A stretch of DNA of 64,000 nt from Bradyrhizobium sp. AT1 (GTDB lineage: Bacteria; Pseudomonadota; Alphaproteobacteria; Rhizobiales; Xanthobacteraceae), in the NCBI RefSeq assembly GCF_001590795.1, contig NZ_JXDL01000001.1, forward strand, positions 3,454,738 through 3,518,737. Direction: 5' to 3'. The first letter of the stretch is position 1. Each line of letters begins with the position of its first letter. Positions 26,764 through 38,700 of this stretch are shown here, in pieces. The notes below the pieces were generated by a model. It ran no database searches. It saw only the letters and a list, made by a program, of their open reading frames with translations, and was not told the DNA's origin. Both the position numbers and the translations under genes were made by a program.

Positions 26764-29700
26764 TCAAGCCAGCAAGAAGTTGCCATTGTGCAGCGTGCCC
26801 GTCGCATTTTGCAGGCTCACGTCCATGTCACTCGTTCCGTCGCCATCGATATCTATCTGGAGATAGTCGTTGCCCGGCCCGACATTCTGCAAATGGGCCG
26901 AAGCCTGGTTGCCACCGAGGAGCTCCGCGCCTCCCACATACTCGATGTGGTCGCCGATGACGCCGATGCCTGAGAACGTGAAGCTGTCGTTATCCGCATC
27001 GAAATTGTGAATGGTATCCGCCGCCCCCGCGGCGGAATCCGCGGTGCTGAGGAAGCGGAAATTGTCATGTCCCGCGCTGGCAAAGATTTCATCCGCACCC
27101 GCGCCGGCTGTAATCGTGGTGTTGCCCGACGTGTTGCCGATCGTGATCCGGTCGAAATTCGCGGCGGCATTGACGGTCTCGACGTTGGTCACGATGATGT
27201 CGTAGACGTTCGAATTGAAGTTCAGGGTGTCGTTGCCGTCGCCGAGATCGATCACGTTCGCCGGGCTGCCTTGCAGGGTCAGGACGTCGTCCGACGAGCT
27301 TCCGTTGAGCAGGTTCACGTTCCACAGATTGTCGAACGAATTGCTACCCTCGGCGAGATTGAGGACGTTGGCCGTCCCTTCTCCGAGATTGACCGTTACG
27401 CCGGACACGGTGTCCAGCAGCGTGAGCGTGTCGTCCGACGGAAAGAGATTGCCGGTGAAGTCGCTGCCGTTGAGGTTTTCGACGCCGCTGATGCTGAGCG
27501 AATTGACGCCGTTGGCGAGCCACACCCAATCGTTTCCGCCGCCCATGTCGATGGCGACACCGTTGATGTCACTCGTCAAGGTGAGCTGATTGTCGCCCGA
27601 ATTGCCGTTGATGTGCTCGACACCGGTCGCGGCGAATGTAGCAAAGTTTCCGCCAAGGACGATCGTGTCCTGGCCGTCGCCGAGATCGATCGCGACGCCG
27701 TTGGCCGACCCGATCGAGCCGGTGACGGTCAGGGTGTCGTCGCTCGCCGTTCCGTTGACGTGGTTGACGTCGTAGATGTTCACGAACGAGTTGGCGCCGG
27801 CCGCGAGGTACATCGTATTGTCGCCGTTGCCGAGGCTGATATTCAGGCCCGTGACCGTCGTCGACAGGGTGAGCACGTCGTTGACGCCCGGAGTCGCGCC
27901 GTAATCGGTTCCGCCGATATTCTCGACGCCGATCAGGCTGAGCGTGTTGGCACCGCCCGCGAGGCTGAGCTGATCGTTGCCACCGCCGAGATCGACGACC
28001 AGCCCGTTGGCGTTCGCCGTGAGATTGACGAACTCGTCGTTGCCGGTGCCGATCACGTTCTCGACGCCGGCGAGATTGAGCGTGTAGCCGTTGCCGAAGG
28101 TGCCGTTAAGCAGGACGGTGTCACCCGTCCCCGCCCCCAGATTGAGCGCGTGCCCGAAGATGTTGGACCCGACGCGGAGATAATCGTCTCCGGCCGTTCC
28201 GATCACGGGCGCCGAGTTGGAGAATTGCTGCGTCGAGAGATCGATCGGGCTCCCCAGCGTCCCCGACGATTGCAACAGGATGCCATCGCTGAACTGCAGA
28301 ACTTCGACGTTGCTCAGCGTGTCGGTGCCGTCGCGGTTCGCAACATTGTCCTGGACCTGGATCGTCGCCGAGGTCGTGACGGTGTATTGCGCTTGCGAAC
28401 CCGAGAAGATCGCCATGTCGGTGCCGGCGCCGCCGTCGATCGCGTCATCGCCACCCTGGCCGGTGACGCCGTCATTGCCGCCGCCGGCGTTGATGGTGTC
28501 GCCACTGCCGCCGCCGAAGAAGAACTCGTTGTTCGAGCTGCCGACCAGAAGGTCGACCTGGTTCGAACCCTGGACGCTGTTGACACCGCCCAAGATAACG
28601 TCAGCACCCGCCGCACCGCTCACATGTCCGGTCGAAAGGTCGACGGACACGCCGCCCCCGCTCGCCTGGGAATAGGAGACCCTTGTATTTCCGTTACCTG
28701 TGATGGTGTCGTTACCGAGCAGGCCTTCGAACAGGTTGAAGGTGCCGAACGATCCGGCCGAGGTGACACCGGTGAAGCCGGTGGCATTGTAAGTGTCATC
28801 CAGACTGCTGCCGGTCGCACTGTTGACGCCCACATAGGTGTCGGTCCCGATCGAGCTGCCGCCGGTTGCTGTGCCGGCCTGCAGGTTGACGGTCACGGCA
28901 TCGGTCGCGCTGGAATAGATGATTCGGGTGTTGCCGTTGCCGGTGATCGTATCGTTGCCGGCCAAGCCTTCGAACTGGTTGAAATTGCCATTGTTGCCGA
29001 CGTTGTTGGTCGCGCCGTTCTGGAAGCCGACGGCGCCGAAATTCGTGGCCGTAAAGACGTCGTTGAACGTGGTGCCCTGGGCCCCCTCGATCCCGCGGAG
29101 TGTATCGTTGCCGATCGAGGCGTCTCCGGTCGCGGTGCCTGCCGTGAAGTCGATGGTGACAGGGCCGGTGGAGAAGTAGATGTTGTTGTAGCTGACGACG
29201 TCGAAGCCGCCGCGGCCGTCGATGAAATCGTCGCCGGCAAGGCCGGTGAACGTCTCCGTCGCCGTGGTGATATTGCTGCCGCGGATGATGTCGTTGTACA
29301 TCGACGCCATCACTGCGTTGACGCCGCTGAACGTATCGTTGCCCGTGGACGCATCGCCGCTTGCGGTGCCGGCCAGCAGATCAACGACCACCGCGCCAGT
29401 TGCGTTGGTGAAGGAAACGCGGGTGTTGCCGTTGCCGGTGATGCTGTCATTGCCTCCCATGCCGATGAATTCGTTGAAGGTCCCGTTGGAACCTGCATTT
29501 TGGCTGAGTTGGCTGAAGCCGCCGGCATTGAAGACGTCTGCGGCGTTCGAGCCGCGCACGGATTCGACCGATCGCAGCGTGTCTGTGCCGACCGTCGTGG
29601 CATCGCCCGTTACGGTCCCCACGGCCAGCTGAACGTTGATGCCGCCGACCGCGGCCGGATCGAGCGCATAGTCCGCCCGGTCGAAGCCAGTCCGGCCGTC

Positions 29701-32700
29701 GATGAAATCGTCGCCGGCACGGCCTTCGAAGATTTCCACGGTGCCGGGGCCGTTGGCGCTGCCGAGCAGTTGGTCGGCAAAGCCCGAGCCGACGACGCCT
29801 CCGAACCCCGAGCCCACGAGGGTATCGGTGCCGACTGAACTATCGCCGACCGCCGAATGGGCCGCCAGATCGACGGTCACGCTGCCCGTTGCGCTGACGT
29901 AGGAGATGCGCGTCAGGAGCGCACCCAGGCTGTTGGTCGCGCTCGTGATGCTGTCGTTGCCGCCGCGGCCTTCGAACTCGTTGAAGCCCACATTGGTGCC
30001 GGCAATGCCGGTATCGCCGGTAAAGCCGGTCGCGTTGAACGTGTCGGCATAGTCGCTGCCGACGATGGCTTCGATGTTCACCAGCGTGTCGGTGCCGGCG
30101 CCCGGACCTGTCACGGAGCCTGCCGCGAGATTTGCGGTAATGCCTCCCGTTGCCGCGACATAGTCGGCGCGGTCGAAACCGAGGCCACCATCGAGCAGAT
30201 CGTTGCCGTCGAGGCCCTTGAGGCGATCGTTGCCCGCAAGGCCACTCAGATTGTCCGCGTAGGCGGTGCCGACCAGCGTATTTGCGTTGCCGTCGCCGAC
30301 GAGATGCACGCCCTGCCCCAGGACGAAGTCGGCAGCCGTGAGGTTCGACAGCGTCACGTTCAGCAGCGTGAGGGTGTCGCCATTGCCGAAGTCGATGACC
30401 GTGTTCGACCCCTGTTGGGTCGCAAGTGCCTGAATGTCGGCACGGCTCGAGACACCGGGGACGCCCGTGAGATCGATCTTGTCGGCGTCCGCCTGCAGGA
30501 AGTCGACGATGGTGTCGGCGCCGCCGCCGGTGGCATAGGCGAAGGTGTCAGCGCCAGTGCCGCCGTTCAGGCTATCGTTGCCGGCACCGCCGCCGAGCAG
30601 GTCGTTGCCGCTGTTGCCGAACAGCTGGTCGTTGCCGGTAGAACCGGTGATGGTGTCGTCGAAGTTCGAGCCCGAAACGTTGGTCACGCCTCCCGTAATG
30701 GTGTCGTGGCCTACCGAGCCGTCGCCATCCACGGTGCCGTTCGCGAGGTTGACGATCACGCCAGAGGTGGCGTTGGCGAACATCAGCTGCGTGCTGCCGT
30801 TGCCGGTGATGAGGTCGTTGCCGCCTTGGCCCTGGAAGGAATTGAGCCCAATGAAGGCCGTCGCATCGTAAGTGTCGGCATAATTGCTGCCATAGGCGCT
30901 GTTGACGCCGGTGAAGCTGTCATGTCCGACCGAAGCGTCGCCCGTGACCGAGCCGGCGATCAGGTTGACGGTGACGCCGCCCGTGGCATTCGAGTAGAGC
31001 AGCCGCGTGTTGCCGTTACCGGTGACCTGGTCGTCGCCGCCGAGGCCTTCGAACTGGTTGAAATTGCCGAACGAGCCGGCGTTGGCGCTGACGCCGTTGA
31101 AGCCCGTCGCCACATAGGTGTCGGCATAGCCCGTGCCCTGAATGCCTTCGATCGACCGCAGCGTATCCGTGCCGATCGACGCATCACCGGTCGCCGTGCC
31201 AGCGGCCATGTCGACGGTCACGCCGCTCGTGACCGTGCTGAGGCTGTTGTAGATTGCGGTGTCGAAGCCGCCGCGGCCGTCGATGTAATCGTCGCCGCCG
31301 AGCCCCGTGAAGTTGTTGTTGAAGCTGCTCCCGAGCAATGTGTCCGAGAAGGTCGAGCCCTGCACCGCATTGACGCCGGTGAAAGTATCCGTGCCCTCTG
31401 TCGCACCGGTGGCGCTGCCGACCACCGTGACCGCATTCGTGGTTCCGATGACGCTGGTCTCGAGGTCGACGCTGACGCTCGCGGCCGCGATCTGGTAGTT
31501 CAGGCGGGTAGAGCCGTTGCCGATGATGGTGTCGTTCCCGCCGGCGCCGGCGAAATCGTTGAAGGTCCCGGAGGAACCGACATTGGTCGCGCCAGCCTGG
31601 CCGAAGCCGGTCGCATCGAACGTGTCGTCGAAATTGGTGCCGCGCGCGGCCTCGACGCTGCGAATCGTGTCGGTACCAACAGTCGCATCGCCATTCACGG
31701 TGCCCGCGGCGAGGTGAACATAGATGCCTGACGTGGTGGTCGTATCCGAATTGTAAGTGACCTGGTCGTAGCCGCCGCGGCCGTCGATATAGTCGTCACC
31801 GCCGCGACCTTCATAGGTCTCGTAAGTGAAGGACGCATTGTTGCTGCCGTAGATCGTGTCGTTGTACGCCGAGCCCCAGACCGTCGAGACGTTGGAGAAG
31901 GTGTCATGGCCGACGGAGGCATCGCCGTCCGCGGTCCCTGCCCCGATGTCCGCCGTGATAGCGCTGGTTGCTCCCAGATAGGACATCCGGGTCACGATCT
32001 GCCCCAGGGCGTTGATGTTGCCGACGACGATGTCGTCGCCGCCACGCCCTTCAAACTCGCTCTGGCCGATGGCGACGCCGGGCAGACCGGTCGAGCCGGT
32101 AAAGCCGGCCGCGTCGAACGTGTCGGCAAAATCGCTGCCGATCACCCCCTCGATGTTGACGAGCGTGTCCGTTCCGACGCCCGGCCCCGAGGCGGTGCCA
32201 GCGGCGAGGTTGGCGATGATGCTGCCCGTTGCCGCGGCATAGATGGCTCGGTCGAAGCCAGATCCACCGTCGAGAAGGTCGAGACCGCCGCCGCCCTCGA
32301 GCATGTCGTTGCCCCCGAGGGCAACGATCGTGTCATTGTGCGACGTACCGACCAGCGTATTGGGATTGTCGTCTCCCACGATCGGCGTTCCGAACACGAA
32401 GTCGCTCGCGGTGAGAGAGCCGAGATTGACGTTCTGCAAATACAGGGTATTGCCGCCCCCGAAGTCCAGGCTGGTGTCCAAACCATTTTGCGTCGCGTGA
32501 GCCTGCACGTCGGCAAGGCTGAACACTCCGTTGACGCCCGTCAGATCTACCTTGTCACCATCGCTATGGAGGAAGTCCTGGACATAGTCCGCACCGTCGC
32601 CGGTCGCGTAGATGAAAGTATCGGCACCGGTACCGCCGCTCAAATAGTCGTTCCCGGCACCTCCATCGAGGACGTCGTTGCCGGCATTGCCGAACAGAGT

Positions 32701-35700
32701 GTTGTCGCCATCGCCGCTGGTGAGGATGTCATTGAATATCGTGCCCTGGACGGCCCTGACGCCGCCCGTGATCGTGTCATGCCCCACCGACGCATCGCCG
32801 TCGACGGTTCCCGCCGCAAGGTTGACGACAACACCACCTGTCGGATTGCCGAATGTGATCTGCGTATCGCCGTTGCCGGTGATGATGTCGTTGCCGGCAC
32901 CGCCCATGAAGTTGTTGAACGTTCCGTAGACGCTGTTGAAGCCGGTTGCGTCGTAAACGTCGGCAAAGTTGCTGCCGACAACCTGGTTGACGCCGGTGAA
33001 GGTGTCATGGCCGACGCTACCGTCACCGCTCGCGGTGCCCGCCGCCAAATTGACCGTCACGCCCGAGGTAGTGGCATTGCCATACTGAATTTGAGTGTTG
33101 CCATTTCCGATGATCTGATCGTCGCCACCCAGGCCCTGGAATATATTGAAATTGTTGTTCGGGCCGACGAATCCGGTCGCGTCGTAAAGATCGGCGAAAT
33201 TGCTGCCGTTGACGGCGTTGACGTTGGTGAAGCTATCGTGACCGACGGACACATCACCCGTGACCGTGCCGGCACTCATGTTGATGGTCACACCACCCGT
33301 AGCGCTGCCGTAGATTAGCCTCGTGCTGCCATTGCCGGTTACGACATCATCTCCGCCAAGGCCTTCGAAATTGTTGGAAGCGCCGTTGTTCCCGACGTTG
33401 AGTGCGCCAGCCTGACCAAAGCCTGTCGCATCATAGGTATCGGCGAATATTGTGCCCTGAACGCCCTCGATCGAACGCAAACTATCGGTCCCCGTCGAGG
33501 CATCGCCGGTGACCGTGCCGCTCGCCATATTGACGTTGACGCCACCCGTGACGAAGGTCAGGTTGCTGTATTGAGCGGTGTCGAACCCGGCGCCACCGTC
33601 GATCTGATCGTTTCCGGCGAGCCCCATAAAGACTTCGCTGGCACTGCTTCCATTGATGACGTCGCCAAACAGCGATCCCATCACCGCATTGACACCCGTG
33701 AAATGATCGGTGCCGACCTGCGCGATGTCGCCGGCCGCGGTACCGTGGGCCATTCCCAGGGCAAGATCGACCGTCACGCCATCGAGCGCCAGGGTGTACT
33801 GAACCCGGGTCGCGCCATTTCCGCTGATCGTATCGTCGCCGCCCATACCTTCGAAGTTATTGAAGGTGCCGAACGAGCCGGCATTGGTGCTCACGCCGCT
33901 GAAACCGACGGCGCTGTAGGTGTCGGCGAAATTGGTGCCGCGCACTGCCTCGACCGAACGCAACGTGTCGGTACCGACCGAGCTATCACCCGTGACAATG
34001 CCGGCGGCGAGGTTGACCGTTATGCCAGATGTCGTCGCCGCGTCGTTATTATAGCTCGCAAAATCGTAGCCGCCGCGGCCATCGATCAGATCATCGCCGC
34101 CGCGTGCATCGTACTGCTCGTAAGTGCCGCTGGGATTGTCGCTGCCGAGCAGAGTGTCGGCATAGACGGAGCCGACGATCGCGTTGACGGCGCTGAACGT
34201 ATCGTGTCCGACCGAAGCATTGCCATCTGCGATTCCCGCAGCGATGTCGACCGTCACGGCCGCCGTGGCACTGGCATAGGATACCCGACCCAGGATTTCA
34301 CCGGAAGCATTGACTGAGCCGATGATGGTGTCGTTCCCGCCCCTGCCCTCGAACTCGGCCAAGCCGATCGCGGCTCCCGGGATTCCGCTGTCACCGGCAA
34401 ACCCGGTAGCATCAAACGTATCAGCAAAGTCGCTGCCGACCGCGCCTTCGATGTTGACGAGCGTGTCCGTTCCGATGCCCGGTCCAGATGCCGTGCCCGC
34501 TGTAAGATTGACGGAAACACCACCGGTCGCGTCGGTATAGACCGCTCGGTCGAAGCCCAGACCGCCATCCAGATAATCACTGCCACCCAGACCCTGCAGC
34601 CGATCATTGCCTCCGAGGCCGCTGATGGTTTCGGCGTTCGCCGTGCCAACGAGCGTATTCGCATTGCCGTCGCCGACGATCGGCGCCGCGGGCGTGCCGA
34701 ATAGGAAGTCGCTCGCCGTCAAGCTGCTCAGAGTGACGTTCTGAAGGGTGAGGCCTTCACTCGGGCTGAACGTGATGATGGTGTTGGAACCGCTCTGCAC
34801 GGCATGCGATTGCAGATCGGCGAGGCTGTAGATGCCGTAGACGCCGGTCAGATCGATCTTGTCCTGGCCATGGACGAAGTCCTGGACGAAGTCGAAGCCG
34901 CCGCCGGTCGCATAGACGAAAGTGTCCGTGCCGGCGCCGCCGTTGAGGGAGTCGTTGCCGGCACGACCATCCAGGATGTCGTTGCCGACATTGCCTGAGA
35001 GAATGTCATTGCCCGCGCTGCCGATGATGGTGTCGTTGAAATTGGATCCCGCCACGTTGAACACGCCACCGGTGATGGTGTCATGGCCGACCGAGCCGTC
35101 GCCGTCGACCGTGCCCGCGGTGAGATTGACGCTCACGCCGCCGGTCGCGTTGCCGAACTGGATCTGTGTATTGCCGTTGCCGGTGACGATGTCGCTCCCG
35201 GCATTGCCCTGGAATGAGTTGAAATTCGCGTTGGGACCGGTGAAGCCCGTCGCATCGTAAATGTCGGCAAAATTGCTGCCGAACGCACTGTTGACGCCCG
35301 TGAAGGCATCCTGGCCGGTCGAGCCGTCGCCGGTGGCGGTACCACCCGCGAGATTGATGGTCACCCCGCCGGTCGCGTTGACGAAGATCAGGCGCGTGTT
35401 GCCGTTGCCGGTGATCTGGTCGTCACCGCCGAGGCCTTCGAACTGGTTGAACGTCCCGTTGTTACCGATGTTGGCTCCGCCCGCGCCGTAACCGGTCGCA
35501 TCGTAAGTATCGTCGAAATTGGTGCCCTGAACGCCCTCGATCGAACGCAGCGTATCCGTGCCGTTCGACGCATCGCCGGTGACGATGCCGTCCGCCATAT
35601 CGACGGTGATGCTTCCTGTGGTGAAGAAGATGTTGTTGTAGGACGAGACATCGAAGCCGCCACGGCCGTCGATGTAATCGTTGCCGGCAAGGCCGGTGAA

Positions 35701-38700
35701 GGTGTCGTTGGTCGCACCGCCCAGCAGCGTGTCGTCGAACATCGACGCCTGGACGGCATTGACGCCGGTGAATTGATCAGTGCCGACGGATGAATCGCCG
35801 CTGGCAATGCCGGTGACGAAGTCGACGTGGACGCCGCCGGTCGCGTTGTTGAAACCGAGCCGCGTGAAGCCGTTGCCGGTGATGAAATCGTTGCCACCGT
35901 TGCCGGTGAACTCGTTGAACGTCCCGTTCGAGCCGGCATTGACGCTGCCCGAGCCGAAGCCGGTGGCATTGTACGTATCGGCAAAATTGGTACCGCGGAT
36001 CGCCTCGATCCCGCGCAACGTGTCGGTTCCGATGGTCGAATCGCCGGTCACGACGCCGCCGGCCAGATTGACCGTGATTCCCGTCGTCGTGGTCGGATCT
36101 ACGTTGTAGTCCACGCGGTCATAACCACCGCGACCGTCGATGTAGTCGTTGCCCGCAAAGCCCGAATACACCTCCGCGGTGAACATCGGGTTGTTGCTGC
36201 CCAGAATCGTGTCGTTGTAGGCGGAGCCCCAGGCACCGTTAAAGCCGGAGCCGACGAGGGTGTCATGGCCCACCGACGCATCACCCTGCGCATAACCGGC
36301 GGCGAGATCCACCGTCACCGCCCCGGTGGCGCTGACATAGGAGACGCGCGTCAGCTCCGCTCCCTGGCTGTTGGTGTTGCTGATGATGGTGTCGTCGCCG
36401 CCCTTGCCTTCGAACTCGTTATAGCCGACCGGGCTCCCGGGGACATGCGCGTCGCCGGTGAAGCCGGCTGCGTTGAACGTATCGGCAAAGTTGCTGCCGA
36501 TGGCAGCTTCGATGTTGACGAGCGTGTCCGTGCCCACGCCTGCGCCGGACGCCGTTCCCAGCGCGAGGTTGATCGTGACGCCGCCGGTCGCGTCGGTATA
36601 GACGGCGCGGTCGAAGCCCGGGCCACCGTCGAGAATATCGTCGCCGGAGCCGCCGGTCAGATAGTCCTTGCCGGCCCCGCCGAACAGGATGTCGTTCCCG
36701 TCACCGCCGCTGATGCGATCGTTGCCGTCCTGGCCATCGATCAGATCGTTGCCGCTTCCGCCAGCCAGCACGTCATCACCGAGCGTGCCGAACAAGGTGC
36801 TCCCGATCGGGGTCAGCACGGCATTCGCAACCTGGGTGTCGAGATGATCGACGAATTGGTCGGTCAGCTGGTCGATGGAACTTTGATCCGTAAAGTCAGT
36901 CGTCGCCAATTTGTCGGCGGCTGCGCCTTGGGCGACCTGGCCGGCTTGCGCCAGCTCGGTGACGTTCGTGGCCGTCTGGATGCTGTCGTTCGCGGCAGCA
37001 ACGACCTCGATGACCGTCGCGGCAGCGGCCGTGCTGACACCGGACAGCGTGACAACACTCTGAACCGTATCCGAAGACGCCAGATCGAAGGCCGGCGCGT
37101 TGGGAACGGTCTGCGATGCGGTAATGGCCCCTGCAATCGCTGAAATGACGGCATCGGGCGCCACGCCGACTGCCGACACCTGCGCGACCGTGCTTTGGAC
37201 CTGGATGGCCGCCGCAAGCACCGCGGTCGCGGTCGCATCGCCACTCACCGCCGCGGGCACCGGATCGTACGACAGCAGGTCGATGGGGTTTTGGGGATCG
37301 GAGGCAAGATTTACGTTGAACGCGGCGGCGATGGCGCCGATGGCCTGGTCCACCGTCAGCGGGTGCTCGTCATTTGCCGTACTGTCGACCAGTGCGACGA
37401 TCAACGTCGTCAGCGGCGTGATGACTGTGGAGCCCTCCGGCGCCCTCAGCACGCCCGCGACCTGCAAGCCCGTCGAGATATCGACGCCGCCGATGCTCAC
37501 GAGCGGACCGGATCCGCCCGCCAGCGTGAAGCTGCCGTCGGCCCGCGTCGTGGTGTAGGCTTCGCCCGCGTCGAGTATTCCGTTGTTGTTGGCATCGGCA
37601 AAGACGGTCGCACCGCCGATATAGCCGTCGATATCCAGCGCGTTGATCTCGTTGGCGCCGGATTGCACGGTCAGTTGAAGGGAGCCCGTGCTCACCGCCT
37701 GATGAACACCGTCGTCGGAGATGGCAGTCACATGCAGGGTGAACGGATCCGGGCTGCCGACGGCATGATTCGGAATCAGGACGACGTTCTGAATCGAGTC
37801 CCCCGTCACCAGCCAGGTGCCGTCTCCGATCGCCGCGCCATTCTGGACCGTGAAGCTCGACGGCACCCCCTCGATCTTCACCGACAAGGTGCTGCTGTGG
37901 TCGATCTTGGTCGCCGCAATATTCAACGTGATGTTGCTGTCCGCGGCGCCCGACGAGTTTTGAACGTTCAGACTAGGCGCGTCCTGCGAGCCGTGAATGT
38001 CGAAGCTGATGGTCTTGGTCGTGCCGTCGACCGACGCGACCGTAAACGCCTCCGTCTTGACGTCGTTGGCACCGAGATATTGAACAGCAGCGTTGTCGAC
38101 AGCATAGGTGTAATGGCCATCGGCCTGCAGCGTCACCGTTCCGAGATTCGCGGATGCCGTGACCTGGCCGGCCTGGAACGCGGCCTGGTTCTGGTCGGCA
38201 TCACTGATGGTCAGCTGGCCGGATGCCGTCAGCTGGCCGTCCTCGGTGACGTCGTGCTGGTCGGGATCGCCGATGGCGGCGGCGTCGTTGACGCCATGGA
38301 CCGTGAAGGTCACGTCCTTGGTCGTGCCGTCCACGGCCTTGACGGTGAAGGTCTCGTCGCGGGTTTCGCCCTGGCCGAGATATTGAACGAGGTTGTTGGC
38401 GACAGCATAGCTGTAGGCGCCATCGGTGCCGATCGTCAGCGTCCCGAGATTGCCGGGCGCCGAGGCGACGACGGTCTGGAACGAATTCTGATTCAGGTCG
38501 ACATCGTTGATCGACAGCGTGCCGGACGCCGTCAGGACGCCGTCCTCGGTGACATCGTGCTGACCAAGATTGCCGATCACGGCTGCGTCGTTGGTGCCCG
38601 TGATGTTCACCACGATGTCGCGGGTAGCGGTACCGTCGACTGAAGCGACCGTCAGGGTGTCGGTGACCTGTTGCCCTGCGATGAGCGGGTTCGACTTCAC

